Source: Actinomycetota bacterium (lineage in GTDB: Bacteria; Actinomycetota; Actinomycetes; Nanopelagicales; Nanopelagicaceae). Taken from it: 12,402 nt of DNA. The DNA lies in the NCBI GenBank assembly GCA_009700715.1, contig WLLM01000011.1, positions 1 through 12,402 on the forward strand, given 5' to 3'. Made by a program: the position numbers and the translations under genes. A model generated the notes under the pieces. The model made no database searches. It was not told where the DNA came from and saw only the letters and a program-made list of their open reading frames with translations. Shown piece by piece: positions 1 to 8,643 of this stretch; the first letter of the stretch is position 1, and every line of letters begins with the position of its first letter.

Positions 1-421
1 CAACATTAGGACAAGAAATATTGACTTCGAGTGCGCTAATCCCAGGCGTGGAACGTACTTTGCGAGCTAGCGTTGCATACTCTTCGACAGTCTCTCCGGC
101 GATCGAAACAATTACTCTCGCCTTTTCCTCAACCAACCATGGAACATCCTTCGCCAAGAAAGCATCGATGCCAGGGCCTTGCAGGCCAATCGAATTTAAC
201 ATTCCAGAAGGAGTTTCAGCCATGCGCGGCGTTGGGCGGCCATGGCGCGGCTTATTCATAACAGATTTTGTTACAACTGCACCTATATCTCGTAGCGGGA
301 AGAACTGCGCTAACTCTTTGCCAGAACTAGCACATCCACTTGCTGTAAAAATCGGTGTTGCAAAGTAAGCATTACCAAGAGTTGTAGAAAAATCGAAGGT
401 ATCTGAGTTAATTACGGTCAT
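1..421 (-). CDS. pyrD: Dihydroorotate dehydrogenase, class 1B catalytic subunit (5' part, cut by window start)
   Basis: Catalytic FMN subunit that oxidises dihydroorotate to orotate, the fourth step of UMP synthesis. In the 1B class it passes electrons through PyrK to NAD+ in a soluble PyrD2PyrK2 complex. I translated 140 residues before the window edge, less than half of the usual roughly 300. Seen: FTASGCASSG at 25-34, the substrate/FMN loop NSIGLQGPG at 76-84, and LEVNISCPNV at 131-140. Cys137 sits where family 1 enzymes carry the catalytic-base cysteine; membrane-bound class 2 enzymes use serine. No N-terminal membrane helix is present, which also argues against class 2. The ATG overlaps the pyrK stop in an ATGA arrangement, with AGGTG about 5 nt upstream as ribosome binding site. 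Class 1B is assigned mainly from the neighbouring pyrK and the N-terminal sequence. The C-terminal half lies outside the window. Confidence 0.94.
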   Translation of the reverse strand, partial: MTVINSDTFDFSTTLGNAYFATPIFTASGCASSGKELAQFFPLRDIGAVVTKSVMNKPRHGRPTPRMAETPSGMLNSIGLQGPGIDAFLAKDVPWLVEEKARVIVSIAGETVEEYATLARKVRSTPGISALEVNISCPNV

Positions 422-1266
422 GAATGCACCTGCGGAGTTTGTCCGACTAAATGCCATTGGACATCGGCACCATCCATTACTGGACCGTCAATACAAGAAC
501 GTAACATTGAAATCGTGCCATCCTCGCCTTTAACCGGCAATACACAAGTCATGCAGATACCAATTCCACAAGCCATCGCTTCTTCAACAGCGCACTGGTG
601 AACTACATCCGTACCTTCGGTCAATTTCGAAATGGCAGAGAGCATTCCCATTGGACCGCAAGAATAGATAACATCAACAGCGCCAGAAGAAATCAGATCT
701 ACGATCGGCTCCGTCACGCGTCCGGTTTCTCCCATAGTTCCATCTTCGGTGTAAATCTTTAGAGAATTTACAGAGCGCTTACCTTCCATCGGTGCATAAA
801 TCTTTCCACCAGTGGATGCACCCAACAACATATCGACTTTGCATCCGCGCGCTTTCAATACTTCTGCTAGGCCAAAGAGTGGCGCTGAACCATAACCTCC
901 GCCAACTAATAGCGCTTTGACAGGCGCTGTTGGGATTCCGAATGCGGTTCCTAGGGGTGCGACGATATCTACCTCTGCACCTTCGGGTTGCGAACATAGC
1001 CACTGCGAACCGCTGCCGTGTGGAGCAACAATTAACTCCATGGTCCCACCGAATGAGGCACTTTCTGACACTCGCGAAATAGCAAACGCGCGACGTAGAA
1101 CCATGCGTGATGTATCTCCGCCAACTTTAATTGCCACGAAATTTCCGGGACGACAACTCTTAACTAGCTCACCCACACCCAACAAGATCTGGTGATACTG
1201 GCCAACTCGTTTATTGCCAAGAACTGTGGCGCTGATATGGGATGCCCCGCGGTTTATAGTCGACAT
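418..1266 (-). CDS. pyrK: Dihydroorotate dehydrogenase electron transfer subunit PyrK
   Basis: Iron-sulfur flavoprotein of the ferredoxin-NADP reductase family. It moves electrons from the FMN of PyrD through a 2Fe-2S cluster and FAD to NAD+. Seen, numbered from the ATG at 1266 (282 aa): a FAD-domain motif LRRAFAIS at 57-64, a nucleotide-binding stretch LLVGGGYGSAPLFGLAEVL at 119-137, YSCGPMGML at 201-209, and a C-terminal cluster motif C233-x4-C238-x2-C241-x16-C258 followed by IDGPV. This is the PyrK signature. An in-frame GTG at 1281 would add five residues, but I prefer the ATG because it forms a TAATG overlap with the carB stop, the same coupling used elsewhere in this operon. Its stop overlaps the pyrD ATG. 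Family length and all four cysteines are intact, so it should be functional. Confidence 0.95.
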   Translation of the reverse strand: MSTINRGASHISATVLGNKRVGQYHQILLGVGELVKSCRPGNFVAIKVGGDTSRMVLRRAFAISRVSESASFGGTMELIVAPHGSGSQWLCSQPEGAEVDIVAPLGTAFGIPTAPVKALLVGGGYGSAPLFGLAEVLKARGCKVDMLLGASTGGKIYAPMEGKRSVNSLKIYTEDGTMGETGRVTEPIVDLISSGAVDVIYSCGPMGMLSAISKLTEGTDVVHQCAVEEAMACGIGICMTCVLPVKGEDGTISMLRSCIDGPVMDGADVQWHLVGQTPQVHS

Positions 1267-4200
1267 TATTTCTTGAGCCACTCTTGAATTGGAAGAACAG
1301 ATAACTCACCACGTTGTAACGCTTTAATACCTTCAACTGCGGCGCTAAACCCTGCCGTAGTTGTTATGCACGGAATAGAACGTTGAACTGCAGCGGTACG
1401 AATCGCCCAACCATCAGCGCGGGTTCCACGGCCTACTGGGGTGTTGGTAACTAAATCAACCTCTCCGCTATTTAGTAGTTCGACGATAGTTCGCTCCCCT
1501 AGAGGTCCTGTACCTTCCGAATTCTTACGGATCTTCTGCGACAAAATATCGTTCTTTGCTAAGAAATCAGCTGTGCCACCAGTTGCAATCAATTTAAATC
1601 CTAACTGCAAGAATGCACGGGCGGGCGCAAGACCGGCGCTCTTATCTTTATCGGCGAGCGAGATAAACACTGTTCCGGTTTTAGGTAGTGGACCGAAAGA
1701 AGAGATCTGACTCTTTGCATAGCTTTCGCCGAAACTTTCAGCGATACCCATTACCTCACCAGTGGAGCGCATCTCTGGCCCCAGAACTGCGTCAACCCCA
1801 CGTCCATCTGTACGTCGGAAACGGTTCCAGGGAAGTACCGCTTCTTTTACTGAGATTCCTTTTGCTACACCGTCACCACTGGCGGGAAGAAGTCCTTCGC
1901 CGCGAAGTTCGGAGATCTTTGTTCCCATAGAGATACGCGCCGCAGCCTTAGCAAGTGCAACGCCAGTAGCTTTGCTTACAAATGGAACAGTTCGTGACGC
2001 GCGCGGATTTGCTTCAAGAACATAGAGAATATCTTCGGCCATCGCGAATTGAATATTTATCAGGCCAAGTACACCGACCCCTTGCGCGATTTTAAGAGTT
2101 GCCTCTCTAATTGCTTTCTGCTGCGCAGGTGTAATTGTCATCGCAGGTAGAACGCAGGCGCTATCGCCGGAGTGAATTCCCGCCTCTTCAATATGTTCCA
2201 TAATTCCACCCAGGAATAGCTCATCTCCGTCGTAAAGAGCATCGACATCTAATTCAATAGCGCTATCCAAGAAGCGATCTACCAGAACTGGATGATCAGG
2301 AGTGATATCGGTGGCTCTAGAGATAAATCCCGCAAGCGCTGCATCGTCATAGACGATCTCCATACCACGGCCACCCAATACGAATGAGGGACGAACCAAA
2401 ACTGGGTAACCAATTCGTGTAGCAATCTCTTGCGCTTCCATCTGCGAAGCAGCCATTCCAAACTCAGGTGCGCGAAGTGATTGTTCTGCAAGAACCTGAC
2501 CGAAGGCGCCACGTTCTTCTGCCAAGTTGATCGCATCAGGAGATGTGCCAAGAATTGTTACGCCAGCAGCCTTTAAACCAGCGGCAAGTCCTAACGGTGT
2601 CTGACCACCCAATTGAGTTATAACTCCAAGTACTGGTCCAGCAAGTGTTTCCGCATGAACGACTTCCAGAACATCTTCAAGTGTTAGCGGCTCAAAGTAA
2701 AGGCGATCTGAAGTGTCGTAATCCGTAGATACAGTCTCTGGGTTGCAGTTGATCATTACCGTTTCAAAACCAGCTTCACGTAAGGTAAACGAGGCATGCA
2801 CACATGAATAATCGAACTCGATGCCTTGCCCAATACGATTTGGACCACTGCCTAAAATTATTACTGCAGGCTTAGTTCGAGAACGGACTTCTGTCTCTTC
2901 TTCATAGCTTGAATAATGATATGGAGTGAAAGCTTCAAATTCGGCAGCGCAGGTATCAACAGTCTTATAAACCGGTCGTACCCCAAAGTGATAGCGCGCC
3001 TTGCGAATATCTTCATCAGTGGTGCCGCGAAGCGCAGCGATCTGCAGATCCGAGAAACCCATCTCCTTAGCGTTACGGAGAAACTCCTCACTTATTTCAC
3101 CTGGTTGGGCGATTTCGCGGGCTCGCTCATTGATAATTTGTAGTTGGTGCAAGAACCAGCGATCAATCTTGGTTGCGTTAAATACATCCTCCATTGCAGC
3201 ACCGGCCCAGAGCGCTTGCTGAACTTGTTGTAGTCGATATTCCGTTGGAATAGTCATTGCTTTCAAAAGGTGAGGAAGATCGATCTTGGATATATCACTA
3301 GGGAAAGTAAAGATTGCTTCCTTGCGCTCTAAGGAACGCAGCGCCTTCATAAGCGCTTCTGGGAAAGAACGACCGATTGCCATCGCTTCGCCGACGCTCT
3401 TCATCGTCGTAGTTAGACGTGGATCTGCATCAGCAAATTTTTCGAATGCAAAACGTGGCGCCTTTACAACTATGTAATCAAGCGTTGGTTCAAAAGATGC
3501 GGGCGTAACTTGGGTAATGTCATTCTTGATCTCATCAAGAGTGTATCCAATCGCCAATTTTGTAGCGATCTTAGCGATTGGGAAACCCGTGGCTTTAGAA
3601 GCTAAGGCGCTTGATCGAGAAACTCGAGGATTCATCTCGATGACAATAATTCGCCCATTATCAGGATTGACTGCGAATTGGATATTGCATCCACCTGTTG
3701 CAACGCCTACTTCGCGAATAATATCAATCGATAGATTACGCAACTTTTGAAACTCGACATCGGTAAGCGTAAGCGCTGGTGCTACCGTGATTGAGTCGCC
3801 GGTATGGACTCCCATCGGATCGATATTTTCAATACTGCAGACAATCACTACGTTATCGAGATGATCTCGCATTACTTCTAGTTCATATTCTTTCCAACCC
3901 AAAATAGATTCTTCTAGAAGTACTTCAGAGGTTGGGCTATGGCGCAATCCCGCTCCGGCAATCTGTCGCAAATTCTCTTCATCAAAAGCGATTCCTGATC
4001 CGAGACCACCCATCGTAAATGACGGGCGAATAACGACTGGATAATTCAGAATCGCCGCACCGGCAATGACTTCCTCCATCGTGTGACAAATTATTGATTT
4101 AGCAGATTCTCCACCGATTTTTTCAACAATAGATCGGAATATTTCACGATTCTCACCACGTTCAATCGCATCTACATCGGCGCCAATTAATTGCGCCCCA

Positions 4201-4532
4201 TAGCGCTGCAAAGTGCCGGCCTTATGAAGTCCGATTGCCGCATTAAGCGCGGTCTGGCCGCCAAGCGTTGCAAGGACTGCATCAGGTCGTTCCTTAGCAA
4301 TAATTTTCTCGATAAATTCCGGGGTAATCGGTTCTATATATGTTGCATCGGCAAACTCAGGATCAGTCATGATCGTTGCAGGATTTGAATTTACAAGAAT
4401 TACTCGGATTCCTTCGGCGCGAAGTACGCGACATGCCTGAGTTCCTGAGTAATCGAATTCGCAAGCTTGGCCGATAACAATTGGACCAGAACCAATTACC
4501 AGAACGCTTTTAATCGAATTATCGCGAGGCAT
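1266..4532 (-). CDS. carB: Carbamoyl phosphate synthase large subunit CarB
   Basis: Large, ATP-consuming subunit of carbamoyl phosphate synthetase. It makes carbamoyl phosphate from bicarbonate, two ATP and the ammonia delivered by CarA, feeding pyrimidine and arginine synthesis. At 1088 aa it is full length. It shows the expected internal duplication: first half with [18 protein letters not shown] at 13-30, a glycine-rich loop MGGLGSG at 174-180 and [18 protein letters not shown] at 299-316. The second half mirrors it with [17 protein letters not shown] at 560-576, GGRGMEIV at 720-727 and [18 protein letters not shown] at 840-857. A C-terminal MGS-like allosteric domain follows from about 950, with [12 protein letters not shown] at 981-992, where UMP and ornithine act in the E. 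coli enzyme. The ATG shares its A with the carA stop (TAATG), and the stop does the same with pyrK. Confidence 0.98.
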   Translation of the reverse strand: MPRDNSIKSVLVIGSGPIVIGQACEFDYSGTQACRVLRAEGIRVILVNSNPATIMTDPEFADATYIEPITPEFIEKIIAKERPDAVLATLGGQTALNAAIGLHKAGTLQRYGAQLIGADVDAIERGENREIFRSIVEKIGGESAKSIICHTMEEVIAGAAILNYPVVIRPSFTMGGLGSGIAFDEENLRQIAGAGLRHSPTSEVLLEESILGWKEYELEVMRDHLDNVVIVCSIENIDPMGVHTGDSITVAPALTLTDVEFQKLRNLSIDIIREVGVATGGCNIQFAVNPDNGRIIVIEMNPRVSRSSALASKATGFPIAKIATKLAIGYTLDEIKNDITQVTPASFEPTLDYIVVKAPRFAFEKFADADPRLTTTMKSVGEAMAIGRSFPEALMKALRSLERKEAIFTFPSDISKIDLPHLLKAMTIPTEYRLQQVQQALWAGAAMEDVFNATKIDRWFLHQLQIINERAREIAQPGEISEEFLRNAKEMGFSDLQIAALRGTTDEDIRKARYHFGVRPVYKTVDTCAAEFEAFTPYHYSSYEEETEVRSRTKPAVIILGSGPNRIGQGIEFDYSCVHASFTLREAGFETVMINCNPETVSTDYDTSDRLYFEPLTLEDVLEVVHAETLAGPVLGVITQLGGQTPLGLAAGLKAAGVTILGTSPDAINLAEERGAFGQVLAEQSLRAPEFGMAASQMEAQEIATRIGYPVLVRPSFVLGGRGMEIVYDDAALAGFISRATDITPDHPVLVDRFLDSAIELDVDALYDGDELFLGGIMEHIEEAGIHSGDSACVLPAMTITPAQQKAIREATLKIAQGVGVLGLINIQFAMAEDILYVLEANPRASRTVPFVSKATGVALAKAAARISMGTKISELRGEGLLPASGDGVAKGISVKEAVLPWNRFRRTDGRGVDAVLGPEMRSTGEVMGIAESFGESYAKSQISSFGPLPKTGTVFISLADKDKSAGLAPARAFLQLGFKLIATGGTADFLAKNDILSQKIRKNSEGTGPLGERTIVELLNSGEVDLVTNTPVGRGTRADGWAIRTAAVQRSIPCITTTAGFSAAVEGIKALQRGELSVLPIQEWLKK

Positions 4533-5659
4533 TAGATAGCCACCTTCGCTCGAGGATACTCAACCATCAGATCAATAAAGCGATCAAAAAGGTAAGCCGC
4601 ATCGTGCGGACCAGCGGCAGCTTCTGGATGGTATTGAACACTAAATGCTCCACGTTCTAACAACTGCAAACCTTCAACAACGCCATCGTTTAGCCCAACA
4701 TGGGTCACTTCACCTGCACCAAAGACTGTATTGAATGTACCTTCAGTGGGAGCTTTAATTGCAAACCCGTGGTTGTGTGCGGTGATCTCCACTTTTCCAG
4801 TGCGTTTATCCAGAACAGGTTGGTTAATGCCGCGATGACCAAATTGCAATTTATAAGTTTCAAAACCCAACGCTCTTCCCAAGATTTGGTGCCCAAAACA
4901 AATTCCGAAGATAGGAATTTGCTCTAGCAAGATATTTCGGACAAGATCAACAACATCATTCATCGTCGCTGGATCCCCCGGACCATTTGATAGAAAAACG
5001 CCATCCGGGTTGATAGCCAAAATTTCTGCAAGCGTTGAGTTATAAGGCATAACATGGACTTCGACGTCTCTTTGAGCAAGGGCCCTTGGTGTAGCGCCCT
5101 TTATGCCAAGATCAATAGCCGCAACCTTGAATTTCTTATCGCCTATTGCGGGAACTATATAAGTCTCTTTTGTTGACACATCTTCGCTCAAATAAGCTCC
5201 GCTCATTTGCGATGTCTTTCTAACCTCAACAACCATCTCTTCCTTCGATAAATCTTCACCAGAAAAAATACCAACGCGCATCGCGCCGCGATCGCGGAGA
5301 TGACGCGTAAGCGCTCGAGTATCGATACCTTGTATGCCGACGATATTTTGGCTGATTAACTCTGCTTCCAGATCGTTCTCACTTCGCCAGTTACTCGTCA
5401 GCGTCGAGGGATTTCTTACGACGAATCCAGCAACCCAGATTTTCTTAGATTCGTTATCAAAAGAGTTAACTCCAGTATTTCCGATGTGGGGCGCTGTCAT
5501 CACAACAACTTGGCGGTGGTAACTAGGATCAGTAAGAGTCTCCTGATAACCAGTCATTCCTGTTTGAAATACCGCTTCGCCAAATGTGCGACCTGTTGCA
5601 GCCCAAGGCTTTCCTTCAAATATTCGACCATCATCTAAAACGAGGTATGCCTTACTCAC
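4532..5659 (-). CDS. carA: Carbamoyl phosphate synthase small subunit (glutaminase) CarA
   Basis: Glutamine amidotransferase subunit that hydrolyses glutamine and channels ammonia to CarB. The 375 aa match the family length. The N-terminal CPSase_sm domain covers about 1-150, with [14 protein letters not shown] at 34-47. The class I amidotransferase domain follows: SNGPGDP at 224-230, nucleophile Cys254 in FGICFGHQ (usually GICLGHQ), GHRGINQP at 274-281, HNHGF at 295-299, and His344/Glu346 in QYHPEA to complete the triad. The start is GTG, not ATG: the GTGA overlaps the pyrC stop. A strong AAGGAGGT lies 9 nt upstream inside pyrC and supports this start. It is followed directly by carB through a TAATG overlap, the usual subunit pairing. 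All catalytic residues are present. Confidence 0.98.
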   Translation of the reverse strand: MSKAYLVLDDGRIFEGKPWAATGRTFGEAVFQTGMTGYQETLTDPSYHRQVVVMTAPHIGNTGVNSFDNESKKIWVAGFVVRNPSTLTSNWRSENDLEAELISQNIVGIQGIDTRALTRHLRDRGAMRVGIFSGEDLSKEEMVVEVRKTSQMSGAYLSEDVSTKETYIVPAIGDKKFKVAAIDLGIKGATPRALAQRDVEVHVMPYNSTLAEILAINPDGVFLSNGPGDPATMNDVVDLVRNILLEQIPIFGICFGHQILGRALGFETYKLQFGHRGINQPVLDKRTGKVEITAHNHGFAIKAPTEGTFNTVFGAGEVTHVGLNDGVVEGLQLLERGAFSVQYHPEAAAGPHDAAYLFDRFIDLMVEYPRAKVAI

Positions 5660-7017
5660 TTGGCAGTACCTCCTTCGTTTTGAATTCCATTGCTCTGTAT
5701 CGCTTGGTTATGAATAGATGTTAGTTTGCCGGCGAGAAAGGTGGGCAAGCCACGGAAGAAAGTTCCCTGAATTACCCCAGTTAACTCCATTCCATGGAAC
5801 GGAGTATTGCGACTGCGCGAGGCAACTAGGTCGCGATCCACGCGGTAAGTCTGGGTCGGGTTAATCACAGTTAGATGTGCAGGCGCACCAATGGCGATCT
5901 TTTGACCGTGGTTCTCATATCGTCCAATTCGAGCCGGTGCATAACTCATGCGATCGGCCACGCTTTCCCAATTCATTAGTCCGGTTTGAACCATAGTCTG
6001 ATTTACGATCGATAAGGCACTTTCTAACCCAAGCATTCCAAAGGCGGCCTCTTGCCATTCACACTCTTTGTTTTCGGCAGGATGCGGCGCATGATCAGTT
6101 GCAACGATATCGATAGTGCCGTCGGCCAGTCCTTCCCGTAGAGCTTCAACGTCACGTTGTGTGCGAAGTGGCGGATTAACTTTAAAAATTGGGTCGTAAC
6201 TTGTTGCGGATTCGTCTGTCAAAAGCAGATGATGCGGCGTAACTTCGGCTGTCACATTAATACCGCGCGCCTTTGCCCAACGAATAATCTCAACCCCTCC
6301 AGCCGTTGTTAAATGGCAAATATGTAAACGAGATTGCACATGGTCTGCCAATAAAACATCTCTTGCGATGATCGCTTCTTCTGCAACAGCTGGCCATCCC
6401 TTAAGTCCAAGACGAGATGAAATCTCACCTTCATTCATCTGTGCACCTTTGGTCAAGCTTGGTTCCTGCGCATGCTGAGCAATTACGCCGCCAAATTTCT
6501 TTACATATTCCAGTGCGCGGCGCATGACTAGCGGATCGTGGACACAGTTTCCATCGTCGCTAAAAACTCGGACGCGTGCATTGGAATCAGCCATGGCACC
6601 GATTTCCGAAAGCGCCTCTCCATTTAAACCTTGTGTAACTGCACCGATCGGAAATACATCTGCGAATCCGGCGCTTTGACCGAGTGCAAATACTTGTTCA
6701 ACCACGCCAGCAGTATCGGCAACCGGCGAAGTATTAGCCATCGCCGAAATTGCAACGTATCCGCCCTTCGCAGCCGCCATCGAACCGGATAAGACTGTCT
6801 CAGCATCCTCTTTTCCAGGTTCACGCAGATGGGTATGAAGATCAACAAGCCCTGGCAGAACAACTGATCCATTGAAGTTAATCACTTGATCATCCGAATT
6901 CTTAGGAAGTGACTTTCCGATTGCGGTGATAACTCCCCCAGCAATCTGAATATCAGAGGAAGTTCCATCAGAAAGTGTTAATCCAGTTAATAGGAAATTT
7001 GAATTCGATGCGCTCAT
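5656..7017 (-). CDS. pyrC: Dihydroorotase (class I) PyrC
   Basis: Zinc amidohydrolase that cyclises N-carbamoyl-L-aspartate to dihydroorotate. The 453 aa are somewhat longer than typical. Seen: the metal-binding [10 protein letters not shown] at 59-68 (His61, His63), MANTSP at 93-98, and FSDDG at 152-156. This last motif supplies the metal-ligand aspartate of class I dihydroorotases in place of the carboxylated lysine of class II. Also seen are His182 in AQHAQE, His235 in [17 protein letters not shown] at 260-266, NPPLR at 281-285 and Asp308 in ATDHAPH. The ATG shares its A with the pyrB stop, and a GGGAG about 7-8 nt upstream can serve as ribosome binding site. Class I enzymes often associate with aspartate transcarbamoylase, and the gene lies directly after pyrB. 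A physical PyrB-PyrC complex is only a possibility here. Confidence 0.97.
   Translation of the reverse strand: MSASNSNFLLTGLTLSDGTSSDIQIAGGVITAIGKSLPKNSDDQVINFNGSVVLPGLVDLHTHLREPGKEDAETVLSGSMAAAKGGYVAISAMANTSPVADTAGVVEQVFALGQSAGFADVFPIGAVTQGLNGEALSEIGAMADSNARVRVFSDDGNCVHDPLVMRRALEYVKKFGGVIAQHAQEPSLTKGAQMNEGEISSRLGLKGWPAVAEEAIIARDVLLADHVQSRLHICHLTTAGGVEIIRWAKARGINVTAEVTPHHLLLTDESATSYDPIFKVNPPLRTQRDVEALREGLADGTIDIVATDHAPHPAENKECEWQEAAFGMLGLESALSIVNQTMVQTGLMNWESVADRMSYAPARIGRYENHGQKIAIGAPAHLTVINPTQTYRVDRDLVASRSRNTPFHGMELTGVIQGTFFRGLPTFLAGKLTSIHNQAIQSNGIQNEGGTAK
5668..5675 (-). promoter_or_regulatory. Strong ribosome binding site for carA inside pyrC
   Basis: The minus strand reads AAGGAGGT here, nearly a full anti-Shine-Dalgarno match, 9 nt before the carA GTG. 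It decides the GTG start of carA, which would otherwise be weakly supported. It is the strongest such site I noticed inside the operon, so carA may be translated partly independently of pyrC. Confidence 0.8.
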
Positions 7018-7988
7018 TACAGAACTCCCATCTCTCTATTGGTTCCGATTAGATCACCCTCTGGAGCCCCTGCTAACAACATATATAAAATTGCCATTCG
7101 TACGCTGACACCGTTGGAGACTTGCTCGACGATAACTGATCGAGCTCCATCGGCAGCATCTGCAGTGATCTCTAAACCACGATTCATCGGACCCGGGTGC
7201 ATGACCAGTGTTGATGGTTTCAGAGACTTTACGCGATCACCGTTTAGTCCAAAGTAACGTGAATATTCACGAGCGTTCGGGAAGAACATTTCAGACATTC
7301 TCTCAAGTTGAATGCGCAACATCATTACTGCATCTGCCCCAACGAGCGCAGCGTCGAAGTCGTAGGAAATATTGCAAGGCCAACTTTCCACACCAACTGG
7401 AAGCAACGTAGGTGGCGCCACCAAAGTTACATCCGCGCCTAGTTTGGAGAGTAGAAGAACGTTTGATCTAGCAACTCGCGAATGCAGGACATCTCCAACG
7501 ATTACAACTTTAATGCCAGTCAAATCTTCCGCAGATTTCGCTAGATGCTTACGGATAGTGAAGGCATCTAGAAGTGCCTGACTGGGATGTTCGTGAGTAC
7601 CGTCGCCAGCATTAATAACTGCGCCCGACATCCACTTCGAATCTGCTAGACGCTGCGCGGCACCGGATGCACCGTGGCGAATAATTACAGCATCTGCTCC
7701 CATTGCTTGCAAAGTTTGCGCCGTATCTTTTAGAGATTCGCCTTTGCTAATACTTGAACCTTTTGCTGAAAAGTTGATTACATCAGCGGATAATCTCTTA
7801 GCCGCAGCTTCGAATGAGATACGAGTTCTAGTCGAATCCTCGGCAAAGAGATTTACAATCGTGCGACCACGAAGTGTGGGAAGTTTCTTCATTGGGCCAT
7901 CGCTTACGCGGGCTAGCTCTTGTGCAGTATCTAAAATCGCAATCGCTTCAGCTTTAGAAATATCGTTGATCGATAAAAGATGCTTCAT
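7017..7988 (-). CDS. pyrB: Aspartate carbamoyltransferase catalytic subunit PyrB
   Basis: Condenses carbamoyl phosphate with aspartate to carbamoyl-aspartate, the committed step of pyrimidine synthesis. The 323 aa are full length. The carbamoyl-phosphate site is seen as STRTR at 52-56 with SISKGES at 79-85, HPSQALLD at 134-141, [11 protein letters not shown] at 165-175 in the aspartate domain, MLRIQLERM at 223-231 and HPGPMNRG at 264-271. No pyrI regulatory chain gene follows; pyrC does, as is common in Gram-positives. Control is therefore more likely at the expression level through PyrR than by a regulatory subunit. The ATG overlaps the pyrR stop (ATGA), with AAGGCGG about 8 nt upstream. The stop overlaps the pyrC ATG. 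Confidence 0.97.
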   Translation of the reverse strand: MKHLLSINDISKAEAIAILDTAQELARVSDGPMKKLPTLRGRTIVNLFAEDSTRTRISFEAAAKRLSADVINFSAKGSSISKGESLKDTAQTLQAMGADAVIIRHGASGAAQRLADSKWMSGAVINAGDGTHEHPSQALLDAFTIRKHLAKSAEDLTGIKVVIVGDVLHSRVARSNVLLLSKLGADVTLVAPPTLLPVGVESWPCNISYDFDAALVGADAVMMLRIQLERMSEMFFPNAREYSRYFGLNGDRVKSLKPSTLVMHPGPMNRGLEITADAADGARSVIVEQVSNGVSVRMAILYMLLAGAPEGDLIGTNREMGVL

Positions 7989-8518
7989 TTTGCACCGCCT
8001 TCAATTAAAACTTCATCGCTACCATCGAGTTCGCTTAGATGAACCACGACGCTTTGATCAACCGAGGTCGGAAGGTTTTTACCAACAAAATCTGCGCGAA
8101 TAGGAAGTTCACGGTGGCCACGATCGACAAGGACTGCTAGCTGCACGCTCTTTGGACGACCAATTTCACCTAAAGCATCCAAGGCGGCTCGAATCGTTCT
8201 GCCTGAGTAGAGAACATCGTCGATCAGGATTACATTTCTGCCTTCAACACCAAGTGATGGAATCACTGTGGGCATTAGAGCTCGCGGCGGGCGCATCCGC
8301 AGATCATCACGGTGCAAGGTGATATCGAGAGTTCCGACTTGGACTGGAACTTTTTCGATACCTTCGATAATCGCAGCTATACGTTTTGCTAAATGGGCAC
8401 CACGGGTCGGAATTCCGAGCAAGGTTATGGATTCAGAACCAGAGTTGCGTTCCAGAATTTCATGGGAGATGCGGGTAATTGCACGCGTTATATCTGGCGC
8501 AGGCAGGGCAAGACTCAT
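7985..8518 (-). CDS. pyrR: PyrR: pyrimidine operon RNA-binding regulator / uracil phosphoribosyltransferase
   Basis: PyrR is a PRPP-family protein that binds a stem-loop in pyr mRNA when UMP is high. Many members also have some uracil phosphoribosyltransferase activity. The 177 aa match the family. Seen: [14 protein letters not shown] at 34-47, a basic segment [11 protein letters not shown] at 64-74, and the PRPP-binding motif [18 protein letters not shown] at 96-113, followed by [20 protein letters not shown] at 132-151, which is typical of PyrR. It is the first gene of the operon. The ATG at 8518 has AAGGAG with 7 nt spacing, and this site lies in the base of a predicted PyrR-binding hairpin. 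PyrR therefore probably represses its own translation and, through the chain of overlaps, that of the following genes. Confidence 0.97.
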   Translation of the reverse strand: MSLALPAPDITRAITRISHEILERNSGSESITLLGIPTRGAHLAKRIAAIIEGIEKVPVQVGTLDITLHRDDLRMRPPRALMPTVIPSLGVEGRNVILIDDVLYSGRTIRAALDALGEIGRPKSVQLAVLVDRGHRELPIRADFVGKNLPTSVDQSVVVHLSELDGSDEVLIEGGAK

Positions 8519-8564
8519 CGTAAATCTCCTTCCCCGCCTCGCAGGACGGGTCGTTAAAGGATGT
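8519..8564 (-). promoter_or_regulatory. PyrR-binding leader RNA sequestering the pyrR ribosome binding site
   Basis: On the minus strand the leader folds as follows. The lower stem is UCCUU (8561-8557) with AAGGA (8531-8527). A purine-rich internal loop UAACGA (8556-8551) faces a single G (8532). The upper stem CCCG-UC (8550-8545) pairs with GG-CGGG (8538-8533) and closes the hexaloop CUGCGA (8544-8539). The apical sequence UCCUGCGAGG fits the PyrR-binding consensus UCCNGNGAGG. The 5'-side purine bulge and lower stem also match the known architecture from Bacillus. The lower stem includes the AAGGAG Shine-Dalgarno of pyrR. There is no T-rich terminator in the leader, so translational repression, as shown in Mycobacterium smegmatis, fits better than Bacillus-type attenuation. 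The fold was worked out by hand; no energy was computed. Confidence 0.85.
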
Positions 8565-8570
8565 TGGCTG

Positions 8571-8576
8571 ATATTA
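8571..8576 (-). promoter_or_regulatory. Candidate -10 element of the pyr operon promoter
   Basis: TAATAT on the minus strand matches TATAAT at four of six positions and fits the actinobacterial TANNNT pattern. It would place the transcript start around 8563-8565, just before the PyrR-binding structure, giving a leader of about 46 nt. I see no good -35; the nearest is TCCACA at 8596-8601 with an overlong 19-nt spacer. Confidence 0.5.
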
Positions 8577-8592
8577 CACCGAAATTAGGACT

Positions 8593-8612
8593 CCCTGTGG
8601 ATAGCCACGGGG
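8593..8612. repeat. Inverted repeat in the pyrR/bldD divergent intergenic region
   Basis: The plus strand has arms CCCTGTGG and CCACGGGG around a 4-nt centre ATAG; seven of eight positions pair, and the remaining one would be a G-U wobble in RNA. It overlaps the place where a -35 box for pyrR would lie and is about 32 bp upstream of the bldD-like gene. It could be an operator for either promoter. It does not match the BldD box as I know it, so the binder is unknown. Confidence 0.4.
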
Positions 8613-8631
8613 CCGAACTCGCCTACTAACC

Positions 8632-8637
8632 TACCTT
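8632..8637 (+). promoter_or_regulatory. Candidate -10 element for a leaderless bldD-like transcript
   Basis: TACCTT fits the loose actinobacterial TANNNT pattern and ends 6 nt before the ATG at 8644, so transcription could begin at or next to the start codon. No Shine-Dalgarno sequence precedes this ATG, which agrees with leaderless translation, common in actinobacteria. No convincing -35 is visible. The call rests on spacing and the absence of a ribosome binding site. Confidence 0.35.
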
Positions 8638-8643
8638 GGCGCA

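Noticed and set aside
21..368. 115-codon open frame on the plus strand opposite pyrD
   Set aside because: The minus-strand frame gives an unmistakable PyrD sequence. The plus-strand frame has no recognisable motif and is its shadow.
1267..1281. GTG start for pyrK five codons upstream
   Set aside because: The ATG at 1266 forms the TAATG overlap seen at other junctions of this operon, and the added residues are not family-like.
7744..8103. 119-codon open frame on the plus strand across the pyrB/pyrR junction
   Set aside because: It lies wholly antisense to two well-supported genes, shows no motif and has no convincing ribosome binding site.
8519..8580. Bacillus-type transcription attenuator (antiterminator/terminator) ahead of pyrR
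   Set aside because: There is a PyrR-binding loop but no second GC hairpin followed by a U tract. The gap is too short, and the loop overlaps the ribosome binding site instead.
8268..8588. 106-codon plus-strand frame ending just upstream of the bldD-like gene
   Set aside because: Antisense to pyrR and its leader. Its low-complexity, Arg-rich composition is typical of shadow frames.
8519..8643. BldD autoregulatory box in the divergent gap
   Set aside because: I looked for TnAC-n5-GTnA on both strands and found no acceptable match.
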